A stretch of DNA of 64,000 nucleotides from Cryptomeria japonica (GCF_030272615.1 NC_081414.1:1985501-2049500), one strand, 5' to 3'. Numbered from the stretch's first letter, positions 1 to 12,541 are shown. Notes: generated from the sequence alone by a model not told the origin. A program made the numbers and translations.

Positions 1-497
1 ACAAAATAAAAAAAAATGAATTTTGATATATATATAGAACAAGTTATGTGTTCAAACGTACACCTATATCTAAATTACAATTAGTCGGACTTCAAAACTT
101 AATAAAATAAAAAATATTCAACATATCACTATCAAACCAACTGCATGCCCTGGGTATTGATGTTACAAACCAAAATTTAAAAGAGATAAGTTTTTATCAT
201 TTATAGAAAAAAAGTTATACATTTTAGGATGCTCATCACTCTTAAAAAATGATGTTTGTTGTAAAAAACTACTTTTGAGGGAGATGGAAAAATCAATAAA
301 ATTTTATTCAAAAAAATTTGAAAAAACTATATTTAGAATCTGCAAAAAAGATGTTACAAATCACTAGTTTACATCATCTCCAAACTATTAACGATTTAAA
401 AGTTATAGGTGTCAGAAAGTGAAGATTTTTTGCAAAATGTTCATCTAAGTGTCAAAGTTGGTCAAAAAGTGGGAACCAGTATTGTGAGTTCACCCAG
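1..497. other. A/T-rich stretch, no gene seen
   Basis: I see no open frame, LTR end or structured RNA here. The sequence is A/T-rich with short A runs. It abuts the RNase H frame of a LINE fragment with no clear junction, so it could be decayed LINE sequence or unrelated DNA into which a truncated LINE inserted. Confidence 0.5.
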
Positions 498-794
498 GTG
501 GCTTTACTTGCAGTTGATTTAGCAACTAATCTAAAGGTGTCGACATTACATTTAGAAGGTAATTCTCAAATTATTGTCCAGGCTCTGGTTAAAGGACATA
601 CCCTGTGCTGGAAATTAGACAAATATATAAAGATAATAAGTGAAAAACTCAAGCTATTTAATAATTATTGCATCTCACACATGAAAAGGGAGGGAAACAC
701 TCTTGCAGATGAGCTATCAAATGAAACATGTGGCCTCAAGCCAGGGAAGGTGAGGTGGCGGAATGACAAAAATGAAACTATTGAATGGAGTTAA
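498..794 (+). pseudogene. LINE RNase H domain, C-terminal fragment
   Basis: About 98 codons stay open from a GTG (no ATG) to a TAA. The order of motifs is that of the plant RNase H family (RVT_3): a helix with ALLAVDLATNL, a strand with LHLEGNSQIIVQAL (the usual Asp of EGDS is Asn here, so one metal-binding acid is missing), and the C-terminal MKREGNTLADELSN that carries the last catalytic Asp. The N-terminal strand with the first Asp and the Glu is absent. In LINEs this domain degrades the RNA strand of the hybrid after reverse transcription. As it stands it is an incomplete, probably inactive remnant. Confidence 0.75.
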
Positions 795-2132
795 GATGCA
801 CTACCAAGTTGGTACAACAATAAATTTAAATCCCTTGTCAGACGCTGGTTTTTTCCTATGCAAGTGTGAGTTAATGAGAAGTTATTGCGACATGCTTTGA
901 AATGGCAGTGATGTTGGAGAGATATGCATTCAATGCCAATTTCGTAATGCCTGCACGGATTATGAATAGACCTAGCAAGTTGGTGAAACCAATTTTGAAT
1001 CTGGTTTTATCAGAAACCTCTACATTTTTTCAGAAACTCAGATATGGAAGCTAATTTCACCGTGGAGTCTTCCAAACTGATGTCGGTATTTCGTGGTCCT
1101 ATTTCGCCAAAGAAACTCAAGAGGATGTTTCTCGCTAAAGAATTGCTTCTTTTAAAAGCGGTTTGACTGGTTTTAGGATAAGAGGTGGCTGTCATTGGTC
1201 ATCGCTATAGATGCAGAGCGAACATTTATTTGCTACTCTTGTCTTGGGGTCTAGAGCTGGGACACACAGTGGATGAGGTGTGAAAGGTGATGCAGAGACT
1301 AATCCCAAGGGAATTTCTGTTAAACCTGGAGTCTTTGCCGGAGTAGGTGGTGTCAGGATGGGGATTTGATCTTGCAGAAGGTATCCTAGAGGTAAATGAG
1401 GAAATGAAGGCGCGTCACTCTCGTATTCAGTTTCTTTGACGATGTGAGGAAGTTAAATTGTGGTTTAAGGATGATGAGAAGAGAGGGTGGGAAGGGCTTT
1501 TAATCTTCGTCTAGATCATGGACATAAAAGATGTGATTAGGCAGGAGGCTGGTGGGAGAGAAGAGGAGATTGTGAGCCCTAAGAGGAGGATAACAAGGAG
1601 ACTATCCACAAAACTAGCTAAACAGGCGGGAGATTATGCAGATAATGGAAGGGATGGCAGGGTGGTTTCTCTGAGCCAACGAGGTATAGCGATCAAGAAG
1701 GTAGGAGGAAGAAGGAGGCGACAACATGTCGAAAGTGGAGACTCTTGCCGTAATTGGGTGACTAGTGAATTGAGTGCCTCAGCTATAAGAGGCGTCAAGG
1801 AGGAACCATGAATAGTTCACTACAGGCACGGTACCCATAGGTGCCAATTATCTCCGCTTTTTTTATCAGTTAATTTCATAGTTGAACTTTAAATTTCAGT
1901 TTGAAATGCCTATTTTTTGACGGGCAAGATGTAATAAGCTTTTTCGTACTCTTAAGTTTGGGAAGGGGATGTATGGGTGCTGGTTACTAGTTTTGAATTT
2001 TAGTTTTGGGGAGGGTGGTGATGGCAGCCATGGATGTCTTGTTTTGGGATAATTTTGATAGTTCATTATCTTTGAAGTTGTAATACTTTAAGTTTAATTA
2101 AAGAAAAATATATATTTTACCGATCAAAAAAA
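498..2132 (+). mobile_element. 3' end of a plant LINE (L1 type)
   Basis: A C-terminal RNase H frame is followed by about 1.3 kb without a conserved protein, ending in TTTTACCGATC plus an A run at 2112-2132. A short A-rich tail after this kind of 3' UTR is typical of plant LINEs that carry a C-terminal RNase H. No endonuclease or RT precedes it, so the copy is 5' truncated, the usual result of abortive target-primed reverse transcription. The upstream limit and TSD are not resolved. It lies on the same strand as the larger LINE further right, but whether they are one family cannot be told because L2 leaves the window before its RNase H. Confidence 0.7.
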
Positions 2133-2423
2133 TTAAATGCATCCATGCATCTCATAAGAATTGCATAGTAACATAATTGGATCCATAAATGCCACATAAG
2201 AATGTAAACACATGCATATAGTCGTCGCAAAAAAAAGAAACATGTCATCTCATATATAATAAAAAAATAATGTGTTAGATACAATGATGGAATAATACCA
2301 TAATGGCTACTGGGAGCCCCAAATTAATCATCCTAGTTATCTATGAACTAAAAGATAATACATCAAAATCTATTTGACCTATGATGTACTACCACCCTTT
2401 GAACCAGCTAGCCTTGGAGATTG
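2133..2423. other. A/T-rich flank of R1, no gene seen
   Basis: Sequence between the poly-A of the LINE fragment and the 5' LTR of R1. It contains short A runs and no coding signal. Its last five bases, GATTG (2419-2423), are the left TSD of R1. Confidence 0.6.
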
Positions 2424-3136
2424 TGTTGGGAAAATGGTGTTGTACACCTTGTATAATAATGTTTCATTGTTGTATTATTTTATTATTGTGTGTGGTGGAC
2501 ATGGAATTATATTGAAATATCATATTGTATTGTTGCACCTAGGAGCACCTAGATGGACGTGCAACATGTAGAGATTCCCTTGGAATATTCTTGTAACCAC
2601 TTGATGAGTTGTATTGACACATTGGTATTATTATATTTTATTTATTTAACACTGGGGAATGTAATTGTGATGAAGTACAAAATATTCAATGTAGGTAGGA
2701 AAATATTATATTTTATTGTCACATGGTTTTGATGTAATACCACTTGGTGGTTTTGTGGGAGCTTGTGTTTATAAAAGCAACCACAAGGATAGTTGTTTGG
2801 GTTGGTCAGTTAGCTAGGTTAGCATTTGTGAAGGAGGAAGCATGGCATGGGATGTGTAAATTCATGCTTGGTCACATGGAATGTTTGGTTATGGCTAGGT
2901 TTTCAAAGGCTTTCCATAGTTATATTGTAATGGATGCATTGCTAATAATGCATGGTGGATGATGCTTTTGGAGGCTAGGTTTTTCCCTCATGAGGGTTTT
3001 TCTAGGGTATATCTTGTGTCATCTTTGATGGGTATGTTGTCTATTCTTTACATATGGCTTCTATGTGTTGATTTGATTGAAATCTAAATTGGGTTATATG
3101 GAAATTGTCATAAAGTTGGTTGCAAGTTTCCTTACA
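2424..3136 (+). repeat. R1 5' LTR
   Basis: 713 bp, TGTTGGG...CTTACA. A TATA box, TATAAAAG, lies at 2770-2777 and is conserved in the other LTR at 19039-19046, so U3 is about 345 bp. By eye the two LTRs differ at a few percent of positions. Confidence 0.88.
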
Positions 3137-3138
3137 AG

Positions 3139-3150
3139 TGGTATTAGAGC
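3139..3150 (+). promoter_or_regulatory. R1 primer binding site
   Basis: TGGTATTAGAGC begins two bases after the LTR. It is the plant initiator-Met tRNA primer site TGGTATCAGAGC with one C-to-T change. Confidence 0.8.
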
Positions 3151-4440
3151 TATTGGTTAAATGGTTGTTATAACCGTAGGTTGAATCCATGAATGCATGG
3201 TAGAATGAAAGACAAGGCAAGATATGAGGGTTTTGCAGGTTGTTTATTGCAGATCTAAGGTTTTTGGGTTTGTTGTTATGATGGGTTGTTGGCAGATTTG
3301 GGGTTGGAAAAATGTTGGATCAAATGGGTTTCCTTGGTTGTGAATTTATATGAGGGTTTTGGGGGTGAGTTTTCACAAATGTCCCAATGGGACAAAATAG
3401 AACTCATGGATGGATTCAAGTTAGTCGGGTGATGCAGGAGCCCCAGTGTGGTTCTTACCAGTTTGAGTAGTTAACAGTGGAATTTCTTGGAGATTGTGGC
3501 ATTTCTTCATGTTTGAGAGTTTAGCATTGTGGATTTGGATTTATTCCCTTGAGTTTGTGGTCTTTGTCATGTTTGAGTTTCATGGCATTTGGATTTGATT
3601 TCGGTGAGATATTGATTCCGATATTGGCCCGGTTGGTATGTTATTACCGGTTAGCCTTGTAGTGTGTTGGGCAAAGTTGGATCGGGTTGCAGTTGATTTT
3701 CATGACTTGTGGATCTTAATTTATGTTTCGTGTGCCTTATCCGATGTTCCCGGAGAATCGCGTGATGTTTTGTGCATTGGAAGATGTTCTTGGTGATTGG
3801 AGTCGATTTGTTATTGTTTACACGTTTCATGAAACGGTTGGTCTTTGGGTCGACTTGATCAAGTTATTATTATTTGTGGACGGTATAAATAGAAGTTTGT
3901 GAATCATTCGAGAAGACAAAAGATAGAAGAAAAAAAAAGTTCGAGATCGAGCGAAGATGTAGAACCATCGAGATTCGGGTCTAGTGGATTGAAGCCGGAA
4001 GGGCAGAGATCCGGATTAGAGTTGAACTGACAAACTATTTCTGGAGGCCGATTAGATGTGTAGATGATCTGTGGGTCTCATAATTGTGTTGTAAGCATTG
4101 TTTGTATCTTGGACTGCGATCCAGCCCATGGCATATGTAATTCTTCAATCTGTTATATGAATTAATCATATTGCTTACCAGTTATGTATTATGTGTTGTT
4201 ACCGGTTGTTCTTTCTGCTTTCTCTAGTGTTGTGTTATCGGTTACCGATATATCTTGCATGTTGTTTGTGTTAGGCTGCAAGGATGGGGTGTCCTTAATT
4301 GGATCTCCCTACCTTGACTGTATCATCGAGAGACGGAAAATAATATAAAATTCGACCTATTTTGGTCCCAGTTGAAAAATTGCAAAATTTTGGATGTCAC
4401 AGTCCAACGACTGTCAAATTATATTCAAAAAGTTTTGAAA
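3151..4440 (+). other. R1 leader, non-coding, with an internal TATA box
   Basis: No frame of useful length and no protein motif. A good TATA box, TATAAATAG, lies at 3884-3892 and is followed by an A/G-rich stretch, as in an LTR U3/R junction. This may be a remnant of another LTR inside R1, but I find no matching ends. Confidence 0.45.
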
Positions 4441-4640
4441 AATTAAAAGTTTTATGGGGGGCGAGGGTCACCACCCCTGACCCCCGGGCTATCCCCGCAG
4501 AGTATTGTGGATGTACTCCCTGTAGTATTGTAGGTAGTACACAACAAGTTTGTGGTACTACCCATAGGCCTATGGGGGTACCTTCCCATAGACCCCTGTG
4601 GGGTGCAGGCCCAACCCCCCCACGGGTGGATATAATTTAA
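4441..4640. other. GC-rich pocket with a 16-bp palindrome
   Basis: A C/G-rich patch in otherwise A/T-rich DNA. CCCATAGGCCTATGGG at 4561-4576 is a perfect 16-bp palindrome, and further CCCATAG and CCCCTGTGGGG elements follow it within 40 bp. A frame is open through it (4362-4640) but has no known motif and I do not call it coding. Confidence 0.5.
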
Positions 4641-4948
4641 AACCTTTTTAACAAATAATAATAAAAATTCTGCCCCAATTAAAAATTTAAATTAAAAATT
4701 GTTTTTAAAAATTGTTTTTAAAATTTTTTAAATAAAACTTTGATTATTAATGCCAACTAATGTATTTTTTATATGTCATGTAATTTATGTGTTGGGTTTT
4801 GATTGGTGGGTGGGCCCGGTCAGTGGGTCCCACCCGGGATTATGAACAAAAAATAAAAATCATTTATTTGGCATATTGGAGAAAATTGTAAAAAATATTT
4901 TTTATGGCATATTGACATTTTTGGAATCTGGTTGGCTTGCTTTTAGCG

Positions 4949-5658
4949 ATTAGTTTTTCCAGATTTTGTTGTTTGGGTAGTGAAATGTCAGCTGGAAGTG
5001 ACAGGTACCTTTTTTACTTTGAGAGGTCATAACTTGAGCATACAGAGTCAGATTTTGGACTTCGAGTAGTCAACGAAAAGCTCTTGAAGAGCACTACACT
5101 TTGATTTAGGTTTGGAGTAGATTTGACATGATTTATATACTAATATTTTTACTTGAGTTGTTTATGGGTTCTCTTGACTATGGTGACATTATGAGTTTAT
5201 GACATGTTACATATTGGAGATTTTGATTTGATGTCATTGTATACTTAGTGTTGTATCTCGATTGCTCTCATGTTGACATGGATATCAGTTTGGTTTGGGT
5301 ATGCTATTTTTCTTTGACGAAGTATAACTCGAGCATATGATGTTGGTTTTTTGACTTCTTATAGTCATTAAAAATGTAATTCAATGTACTTCATCATGAT
5401 ATGATTAGTTTTTCCAGATTTTGTTATTTGGAAAGTGAAATGTTAGCTGGAAGTGACAGGTACCTTTTTGACTTTGAGAGGTCATGACTTGAGCATACAG
5501 AGTCATATTTTGGACTTCAAATAGTCGACAAAGATCTCTTGAAGAGAACTACATTTTGATTCAGGTTTGGAGCAGATTTGACATGATTTATATGCTAATA
5601 TTTTTACTTGAGTTGTTTATGGGTTCTCTTGACTATGGTGACATTATGAATTTATTAC
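4949..5658 (+). repeat. Tandem duplication of about 450 bp in R1
   Basis: A segment starting GATTAGTTTTTCCAG at about 4949 recurs from about 5402, at nearly 90% identity by eye. The first copy runs to about 5313. The second is cut by R2 at 5658 and resumes at 13698-13803. An 88-bp spacer between them contains a third weaker copy of the 'TTTGA..GGTCATAACTTGAGCATA' region. The intact first copy shows the sequence of the R2 target site before insertion. Confidence 0.75.
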
Positions 5659-6832
5659 TATTACTACTTACTAAGTTGCCATTAGTCTTATGTTCAAAGT
5701 TATTCTAGTCGGTTACTACTACCGAACTATTCAGTCGGTAAGCACAGTGCAGTCGGTTATAGATGAAACTAGTCTCAGAGCCTAGTACACATCGAGCTAT
5801 CTACTGAGCAAAAATAATGACACACCGAGTTGATATACACCGACTGAAATATGTTACCAGATTCATTGAATCTAGACACACATGTGGAAACGTGTTACAA
5901 GATTGAGAAACATAGAACTGTTATCACATTGGAAATTGCACTTAAAGATTGTGTATGATTTTGAGGCTATCTAACCAATGAAATATTTTGTATGGTTATT
6001 CATTCGATAAATCATGTTTGTAAGATCGAAGAAATGAACCTGATCACCGACATAAGAGATCTATTTATACAACATGAGTTAAGGATTAGATATATGTGTG
6101 TGCATGTGTGTATGAAGCAAGGCTTGTACGAAAAAGGAAAATCATGAGAAATCACAGAGTGTTATGACTGTTACAGTTGATAGAGAAACAAAGAGGTCAC
6201 CGAGAGGGATTTCAGAGAACAGTCAAGGAATAGAGTAAACAGAAGGGTTTACCAAGTTAATCTATGGATTACCAAGGTATGCTATAAGCAAGGTAATCTC
6301 ATTCTGAGCACATAGAATTTGCTATAACATTCCAGATGTAAAGTAATAGATATTTTGTAAAGATTTTGATTGTAATATTTTAAGTTGTAAGAGAAACCTC
6401 TAATAGGGTAAAAGACTCTAACTAAGTCTATAAATTGTAAAGCCTCTAACTAGGTGCAACATTTAGAATAAGTGTTGTAAAATCCTTTAGCAAGGTAGAT
6501 CTAACAGATCTTGATACTCCTAACAGGGTAAGCTATCAGAAATAGCTAAACATGTAGCTCTAATCGAGCAACCTTTATTATTGTAGTAGTGAAGTTGTGG
6601 GTGCCATCCCCACCGCAGTTTTTCTCTCTAACCAAGAGTTTCTGCGTAAAACCAAAATATATGTGTTATGGAGTGAATCATGTATGATTGTTATTTATTT
6701 GTTTTAGCTTTATGTTATGTTACATAAGTTTTTGGTTTATGCATAACTGTGAAGATATTGTTGATAAAAGGATTTGAAGTACTGATTCACCCCTCCCGTC
6801 TCAGTACATTAGCTTTCCATATTAGGCCTAAC
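5659..6832 (+). repeat. R2 5' LTR
   Basis: 1,174 bp, starting TATTACTACTTAC (the first G of the canonical TG has mutated to A; the 3' LTR has TGTTACTAC) and ending GGCCTAACA. The U3 end contains several ACCGA/TCGGT motifs. The block TGATTCACCCCTCCCGTCTC lies about 50 bp before the end. Confidence 0.88.
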
Positions 6833-6895
6833 AATTGGTATCACAACTTGAATCTTGGAAAAGGGTTTAACTGCCTAAAGAGAAAGATCTTATCA

Positions 6896-8248
6896 ATGGA
6901 AGGCTATAAACAATCTTGGAGAATTATGTATCTGCAAGAAGAGTTGGATCATGCTAATCAAGTGATTGCAGACATGCAAAGACAAATGCAAAAATCTCTA
7001 AAAGTTAGAAGAAGATTGTCTGATGATTTGTAGGACTCTCAAGAGCTGGTGGAATAAATTGAAACATCATCTGAGAACAGTATATCTGAAGAGATTGAAG
7101 AAATGATTGGAGTATTGAAAGAAAAGAACAAAGCACTAGCTGATCAACTAAAAGCAATGAAAAGAGAACATGAACATTTCAGCACACAGATGACTAAAAA
7201 TCTTGATGCATTGAGGATAGTCGAGGATAAAGTAAGAGATCTAGAAAGAGAGAAACAACAACTTGAAGCATTAGTATCTGAAAAGAATGATGAAAACATA
7301 AGGTTGATTGGGATTCAACAAAATCTATCAGATCAACTAGGTTATGTACATCATGAAGCAAATCTGAAAGATGATGAGAGTCAAGCATTGAAACTTGAAG
7401 TATCAAGTTTGACCAATGAACTTGAGATAGAGAAGAAATCCAAGGAAACATTGAAGAAGAGTTATGAAGTATCAAAGATGTTGGATGAACAACTAAATAC
7501 AAGAAGACCCAACAAAGATGCAGGACTCGGTTACAAATGAAAAGACTCTACCGAGAAGGGAATCCACAATACCGAGAGAGGAGAATCATCAAAGCAAGCT
7601 GGAAACAAGAAGCACATCAAAAGAAAGAAGCCCATTTGCAACTACTGTGGAAATCAAGGTCATACTGCTAACATGTGCCAAATCAGAAAAGGTAAGCAAC
7701 CGAATGTCACTAAGTCTAATGGTTATTGTTACAATTGCAATAAATATGGTCACACATTTAACCAATGTAGGACAAAGTCTGCTAGCAATTGTAATAAGGC
7801 AAAATTCAAAGGGTTTTGTAAAAATTGTAATAGATATGGACATAGTACCGAGAAGTGTTGGTTTAAGCAAAAGAACTATATGTGGTATGCACACCGAGCA
7901 AATACTAGAGGCTACCGAACGCACACAAATCCTTGCCGACAATTTTCTGCAGTACCATGGTATTACAATACAAGGATATGGTGTGAATGTTGTGGAAGAT
8001 ATGGACACATATGTGCCAACTATTTTATAAGGTTTGGAATGAACAACCGAAGATAATGGAAAAATCCTGGTATGGCTTGTTTTCATTGTCACAAAGTTGG
8101 ACACTTGGTTGGAGATTGCAGAGATCAACCTAGAGGAGACACTGAAGAAATAAAAGACAAATTACAGATGATTTGGAGAAAGAATGAAATTATGTCAAAT
8201 GAAGAAAGCACCTTACCTACCAAGTTACGTGCACCTATTCCAAATTAA
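6896..8248 (+). pseudogene. R2 ORF1: coiled-coil protein with five CCHC zinc knuckles (gag-like)
   Basis: The ATG lies 63 bp after the LTR; the matching frame in R3 starts at the same methionine. About 450 codons. Residues 1-200 are heptad-rich (for example KEKNKALADQLKAMKREHEH), giving a long coiled coil. The C-terminal half carries five knuckles: CNYCGNQGHTANMC, CYNCNKYGHTFNQC, CKNCNRYGHSTEKC, CECCGRYGHICANY (last Cys lost) and CFHCHKVGHLVGDC. Knuckles of this form bind RNA in retroelement nucleocapsids. I do not see the globular copia gag core (UBN2), so this could be the C-terminal half of a Sirevirus gag, which is known to add a coiled coil before the zinc knuckle. Stops at about 7031, 7055, 7538 and 8054 and a frame change near 7510-7660 break it. 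Confidence 0.8.
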
Positions 8249-8810
8249 TCAGTAAAGGTATGAAGTGACTGCATTCTCTCAAGGTTCAATCTTAACAGTT
8301 CCTATTTTATTATGTACTTAATTCAAAATCTGCATAGCTAAGATGTATTAGTAAGTTTGAAATTCTATCAAAGTATTTTGGAGCACTATATAGGAAGCCT
8401 GTCAAGTCGGTAAATACAAGAAGCCTATCAAGTCAGTAAATGAAGGAAATCTGACTACTCGGTTAAAGCGCAAAAAGGAAAGAAGGTTTAGTGGAACCGA
8501 GTGCATTTAATGTTTTTGACCTAACCTGCATGGAGCCCGATAAGGTATATTGTGTACTTAAAGCATTTACGCGGTCATTTTTACACTTACCAAGTTTTCA
8601 AGAGAACAGAGAAAAGTGATTCAAAGGCGATCAAACTTCCTCCAAAGCAAAATTCAAGGTATTTACATCAATCTCAATGCATTGTTAAGTTGGTTTACCG
8701 ATCATATCAGGTGTGATTATCTATTTTGCATTTGCTAAGTGTGAAACGTCTGCCATTTGAAATTCTTCAAACCCTAAAGATCTTTTGGTAGTACTTATCC
8801 GAAATCTGCA
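8249..8810 (+). other. R2 spacer between ORF1 and ORF2
   Basis: Non-coding. Elements of the Sirevirus group would have protease, integrase, RT and RNase H in this position; here about 560 bp of A/T-rich sequence separates the two frames. The same spacer is present in R3 (27191-27740), so the loss of pol is a property of the family and predates both copies. Confidence 0.7.
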
Positions 8811-11800
8811 ATGGCACCTAAGATCTAAGAACCCATTGTTGTTAAGAATGTTGAAAAGCCCTCACTGAAATATTCTCTAACTCCCAAAGTAGCATCTAAA
8901 CCAGATGACAAAACTGCATTTTCACTCATTCTGGATAGGGTTTTGCTAGTTGAGGATGTCAGATTCTTCACCAAATATCGAGTTCAAGAACTAGGTCATG
9001 TTGAAATCAAAGACACCTATGATGAACTGTGTACCGATGGAAAATTGGATAGCAAGTATGAGCACATTAAGATCAAGGGATTGAATGAAGCCCTAACCTA
9101 TCCTCGTGTCTTCAAACCCCAGTGCGTCAAGTTTGTTCTGAGCAGAGTTCACGATGATTTCATGTGGTTAGAGGAACAACCATTCAAAATTACCAAGGAA
9201 ATCATTCATTTGATCATCGGTTACCCTATTTACGATCATGCTCAAGCTCAGAAAATGATATCACAGAAGGAATTGATTAGTTTAATCAGAGTGGAATCCG
9301 ATTGTAGAGGATTGAAATTGAACAATGTGACAGATGCAGAGCTAAAATTTGCTATTAGAGTAATAGGTTATTGTTTCTTCCAATCAGCAAGGGAAAACAG
9401 TGTACCCTGTGCAGCAGTTGACTTAGCATACAAAATTGTAAAAAAGGGAATGAAAATTGATCTTTGTGAAGTATTGTTGAAAAATCTGTTTGAGAATCTG
9501 AACACCATAAGGAAGCCGAAGAAGAACAACTCATCCAATACACTAAAGTTTGGATCACTATTAGTATGTATGTTTTTCTATTTTGAAAATTCTTTCCATC
9601 AGTCGGTAAAGTAGTTTGGGAGCTACACCAACCAATCACCCATCAAATCAATGACTTCATCAAGAAGCTAGGTGATAATTTTAATGATATTATGGATGAT
9701 TACTTTAGCAAGTTTCAAGAGAAGATGCATAACAAATATAGAATTCCACCCAAGCTAGTGGAGAAATACAAGGATGACATATGTTTTGAAGTGGACACTG
9801 ATTACTGCTATGTTAATGTTGTGGAATCGAGAACTCAATCTTTACCACCTATGGGTTATGAGATTGATTTTGACATCACACAACAATAGATAGATGTTTT
9901 TCTTACATTACCAAGGCATACTACCGAGATGAGGTATGGAACATATGAAGAAGTGAAAGAGAAAGTAAAGATGAGCATTATAGTACCAAAAGCTACAAGA
10001 AAAGCAACAAAAATGATCAAGACATTAACAGAGAAATTTGGAGAAGGTTCTTCCTCCACACCTATCAAGGGCACTCTAGTCATCACCAAGGAGGAATCTG
10101 AAGCCCAAGAGGCTGCTATAACACTAAGCACCGAATTGCCCAAAGGGAAAGTTCTGAAGAGGAAGAAACAGGACACATCAAAGGCATCACCAACTCCCTC
10201 AGTGAAGCGCCCAAACACAAGATCATCTACAGTGTCACCGAGTAAGAAACCAAAGAATGTTACTGTTCCTAAGGTAACAAAAACTTACAAGAAATCTACT
10301 CGGAGACTCATTTTGACTAAAGAGTCCAGTGACACAGAATCTAAAGATGCTAACAAATTTTAGATTGTTAAGAGTACGAAGGACAATGTACATAGTGTTG
10401 AAAATTTTTGGGCAAATCTAAAGCAATATGGTGGATTTGGATCATTCAGATATGTTAAGTATGAATCCAGATCTGATTATGAAAAGAGAAAAATTGAAGA
10501 AGTTGTCATCTGCACACTTCTAAAATTCCCATTGGTCCCATTGGAAGTATCTAACTCTCTTCCAAAAGAATTGTATTTGCATATTGATAATAGGTGGAAA
10601 TATGCAATGGACTCAGAAAAGCAAATTAGAGAAAGAAGTCTGGTACATCTTTTCCCCAACATGTCGGTAGATGAGATCAAAGAACATCTGATAAACTACC
10701 ACAAAAACTTCCTAGTCAAGCAAAGAGCCTTAAAATTGATGAATGGCCTTTACTTGGATGTAGAGAATGAGACCAAAGAAAAATGGCAGGAAATATTTTG
10801 AATCAAGAATGCTGGTGAGCAAGCTGAAGTTAAAATAGTTGATGTCACCGAGCAAGATCCTGATATCACCGAGCAAGACCCTGCTGACACCATACAAGTT
10901 GATGAGGATATCATGGATACCAAGGCACCTGAACAGGAAATGATAGAAGGGAATGCATATGCCAAACTGGTATCGAGTGAGTCAGTTTTGGAACAAGTTC
11001 AGCCCTATCCTCCGGTCACTCAATCTGTTGCAACCGAGCCCCCTTAGGATACTGAACAAGGTGCAGAGGTTCACAAGTATATAGAAGGAGAAGCTATTCC
11101 TCAGGCCACTAGGGAACAGACCTCTCAGGATCCTTCTAGCACTAAAAATGTTGCAACCAAGACAAAAAGAATAGAGGCACCAAAGGACACTACAGAGGCT
11201 AAAGAAACCGACAAAAGTGTTGCCTCTACCGAGCAACCTACCGAGAGTCAACAAACCTCTCAAGCCCTTGTCTTAGTTCCAATGGTGAAAGGTAAAGAAA
11301 AGAAAATGAAAAAGCATAGTTTCAAAATAGATTTGTCAAAACCAATAGTGTTGCCGAATGTCGATATCTCCAAATTAAAAGGGCAAGCACTCATTAAATT
11401 CGGTGAACTATGCAAAGCGAAAGCCGAACAAGAAAAACAAATGGCTATTCAAAAGAAAAATAAAGTACTTCAGAAGGTGAAAGCACTCTTAACCGATATG
11501 CTACCTGAAGCTATAGTGTCAACAGATGCAGCCATCCATATTCAACTGGATGAACTCCGCAATCAGATAGAGACATCTGGAGTAGATGCATCTGAATATT
11601 TGAGCAAGTTAAAGGACAAAGAGCTCACTGCTAAAATGATTGAAGAGGTACAAAAAGCTATTTCTATTGGCAAAGTTAAACTTGTCAAATTTATTGTTGA
11701 GTTGACCCCTCAACTCAAGCACATTCTCTATTTATTTCAAAAACTCTGTACATTTTCTCTATTCATTAAGGACATTAAAAATAAAACTGAAGCAATTGAA

Positions 11801-12181
11801 AAAGAGATCACCGATCTCTCAAATAAGTTGACCATAGAGCCAAATTCTATTTAGAATTTTTATACAAAGTTACAAAAGCTCATGGCTCAACAAATGGAAC
11901 TCAGGAATGAAGAACACAAAATAAGGATGGACATTATGACTCTGCAAACCTTATTCATTCCACACTTGTCTTTCGTCCAAGAACATATCAACAAAGCTAC
12001 CTCCCTATCCACTCAACAAGAGGGAAGCACCTTAGATGGACTAATTTCACTGTTAGCTGACATTACAGCTCAGAATTCACTTATGGATAGTGTTAAGGAT
12101 GCCCTCTCTGCCGCCCTTACCGATACCAAGACAAAGTACAAATCCATTTTTGACCAGTTGCCACCACCGAATGGTAACTAA
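8811..12181 (+). pseudogene. R2 ORF2: unknown protein of about 1,110 codons
   Basis: Begins MAPKI at 8811 (homologous start in R3) and ends ..PPPNGN before TAA. I do not recognise the family. Visible parts: a globular N-terminal region of about 330 residues with the motif KITKEIIHLIIGYPIYDHA; a central Lys/Thr/Ser/Pro-rich, probably disordered region with runs such as KRKKQDTSKASPTP; then an acidic Thr/Glu-rich part; and a helical, coiled-coil-prone C-terminus with MAQQMELRNEEHKIRMD. It sits where the env-like third frame of Sireviruses lies, but I see no signal peptide or convincing membrane span. The I..LxGxP motif loosely recalls the plant mobile domain and putative plant transposon proteins. 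This copy is broken by a stop at codon 6 (8826), a one-base deletion near 9595, and stops at about 9887, 10361, 10799, 11047 and 11852. Confidence 0.75.
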
Positions 12182-12196
12182 GTTTTGATGTTTGTC

Positions 12197-12541
12197 AAAA
12201 AGGGGGAGTGAGTATCATATCAAAGTATATAGGGGAATGTAGTATACAGGGGGAGCATATACCGAACAGAAACAGAGTATTCAAATGCAGAATCAATTTT
12301 GACAAGAAATAGAGAACTGAGAAGTGAACCGAGTAGTTATCATAGAACATTGATCACCAAGCATGCAAAAATCAAAGTTATGTACAGTATATTGATAAGG
12401 GGAGTATATCTGAAATATACTATTTCATTGACAAATGTGTATACTGTCAGTTTAGTCAAATTTTGCAAGTATATAGATTTTTGAGGTATAACTTTGAAAG
12501 TAGTTTTGGCAAACATCTCAACTAATGTCAAAAGGGGAGAT
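12197..12541 (+). promoter_or_regulatory. Repeated polypurine tracts before the R2 3' LTR
   Basis: AAAAAGGGGGAG (12197-12208), CAGGGGGAGC (12247-12256) and AAAAGGGGAGAT (12530-12541). The last touches the LTR and would prime plus-strand synthesis. Several copies of this tract upstream of the 3' LTR are a described hallmark of Sireviruses. The stretch between holds no gene. Confidence 0.75.

Noticed and set aside
1518..1811. 97-codon frame in the LINE 3' region
   Set aside because: Arg/Gly-rich from purine-rich DNA, located in the LINE 3' UTR after the RNase H stop; no motif.
4362..4640. 92-codon frame over the GC-rich island
   Set aside because: Pro/Gly-rich translation follows from C runs and palindromes; no support for coding.
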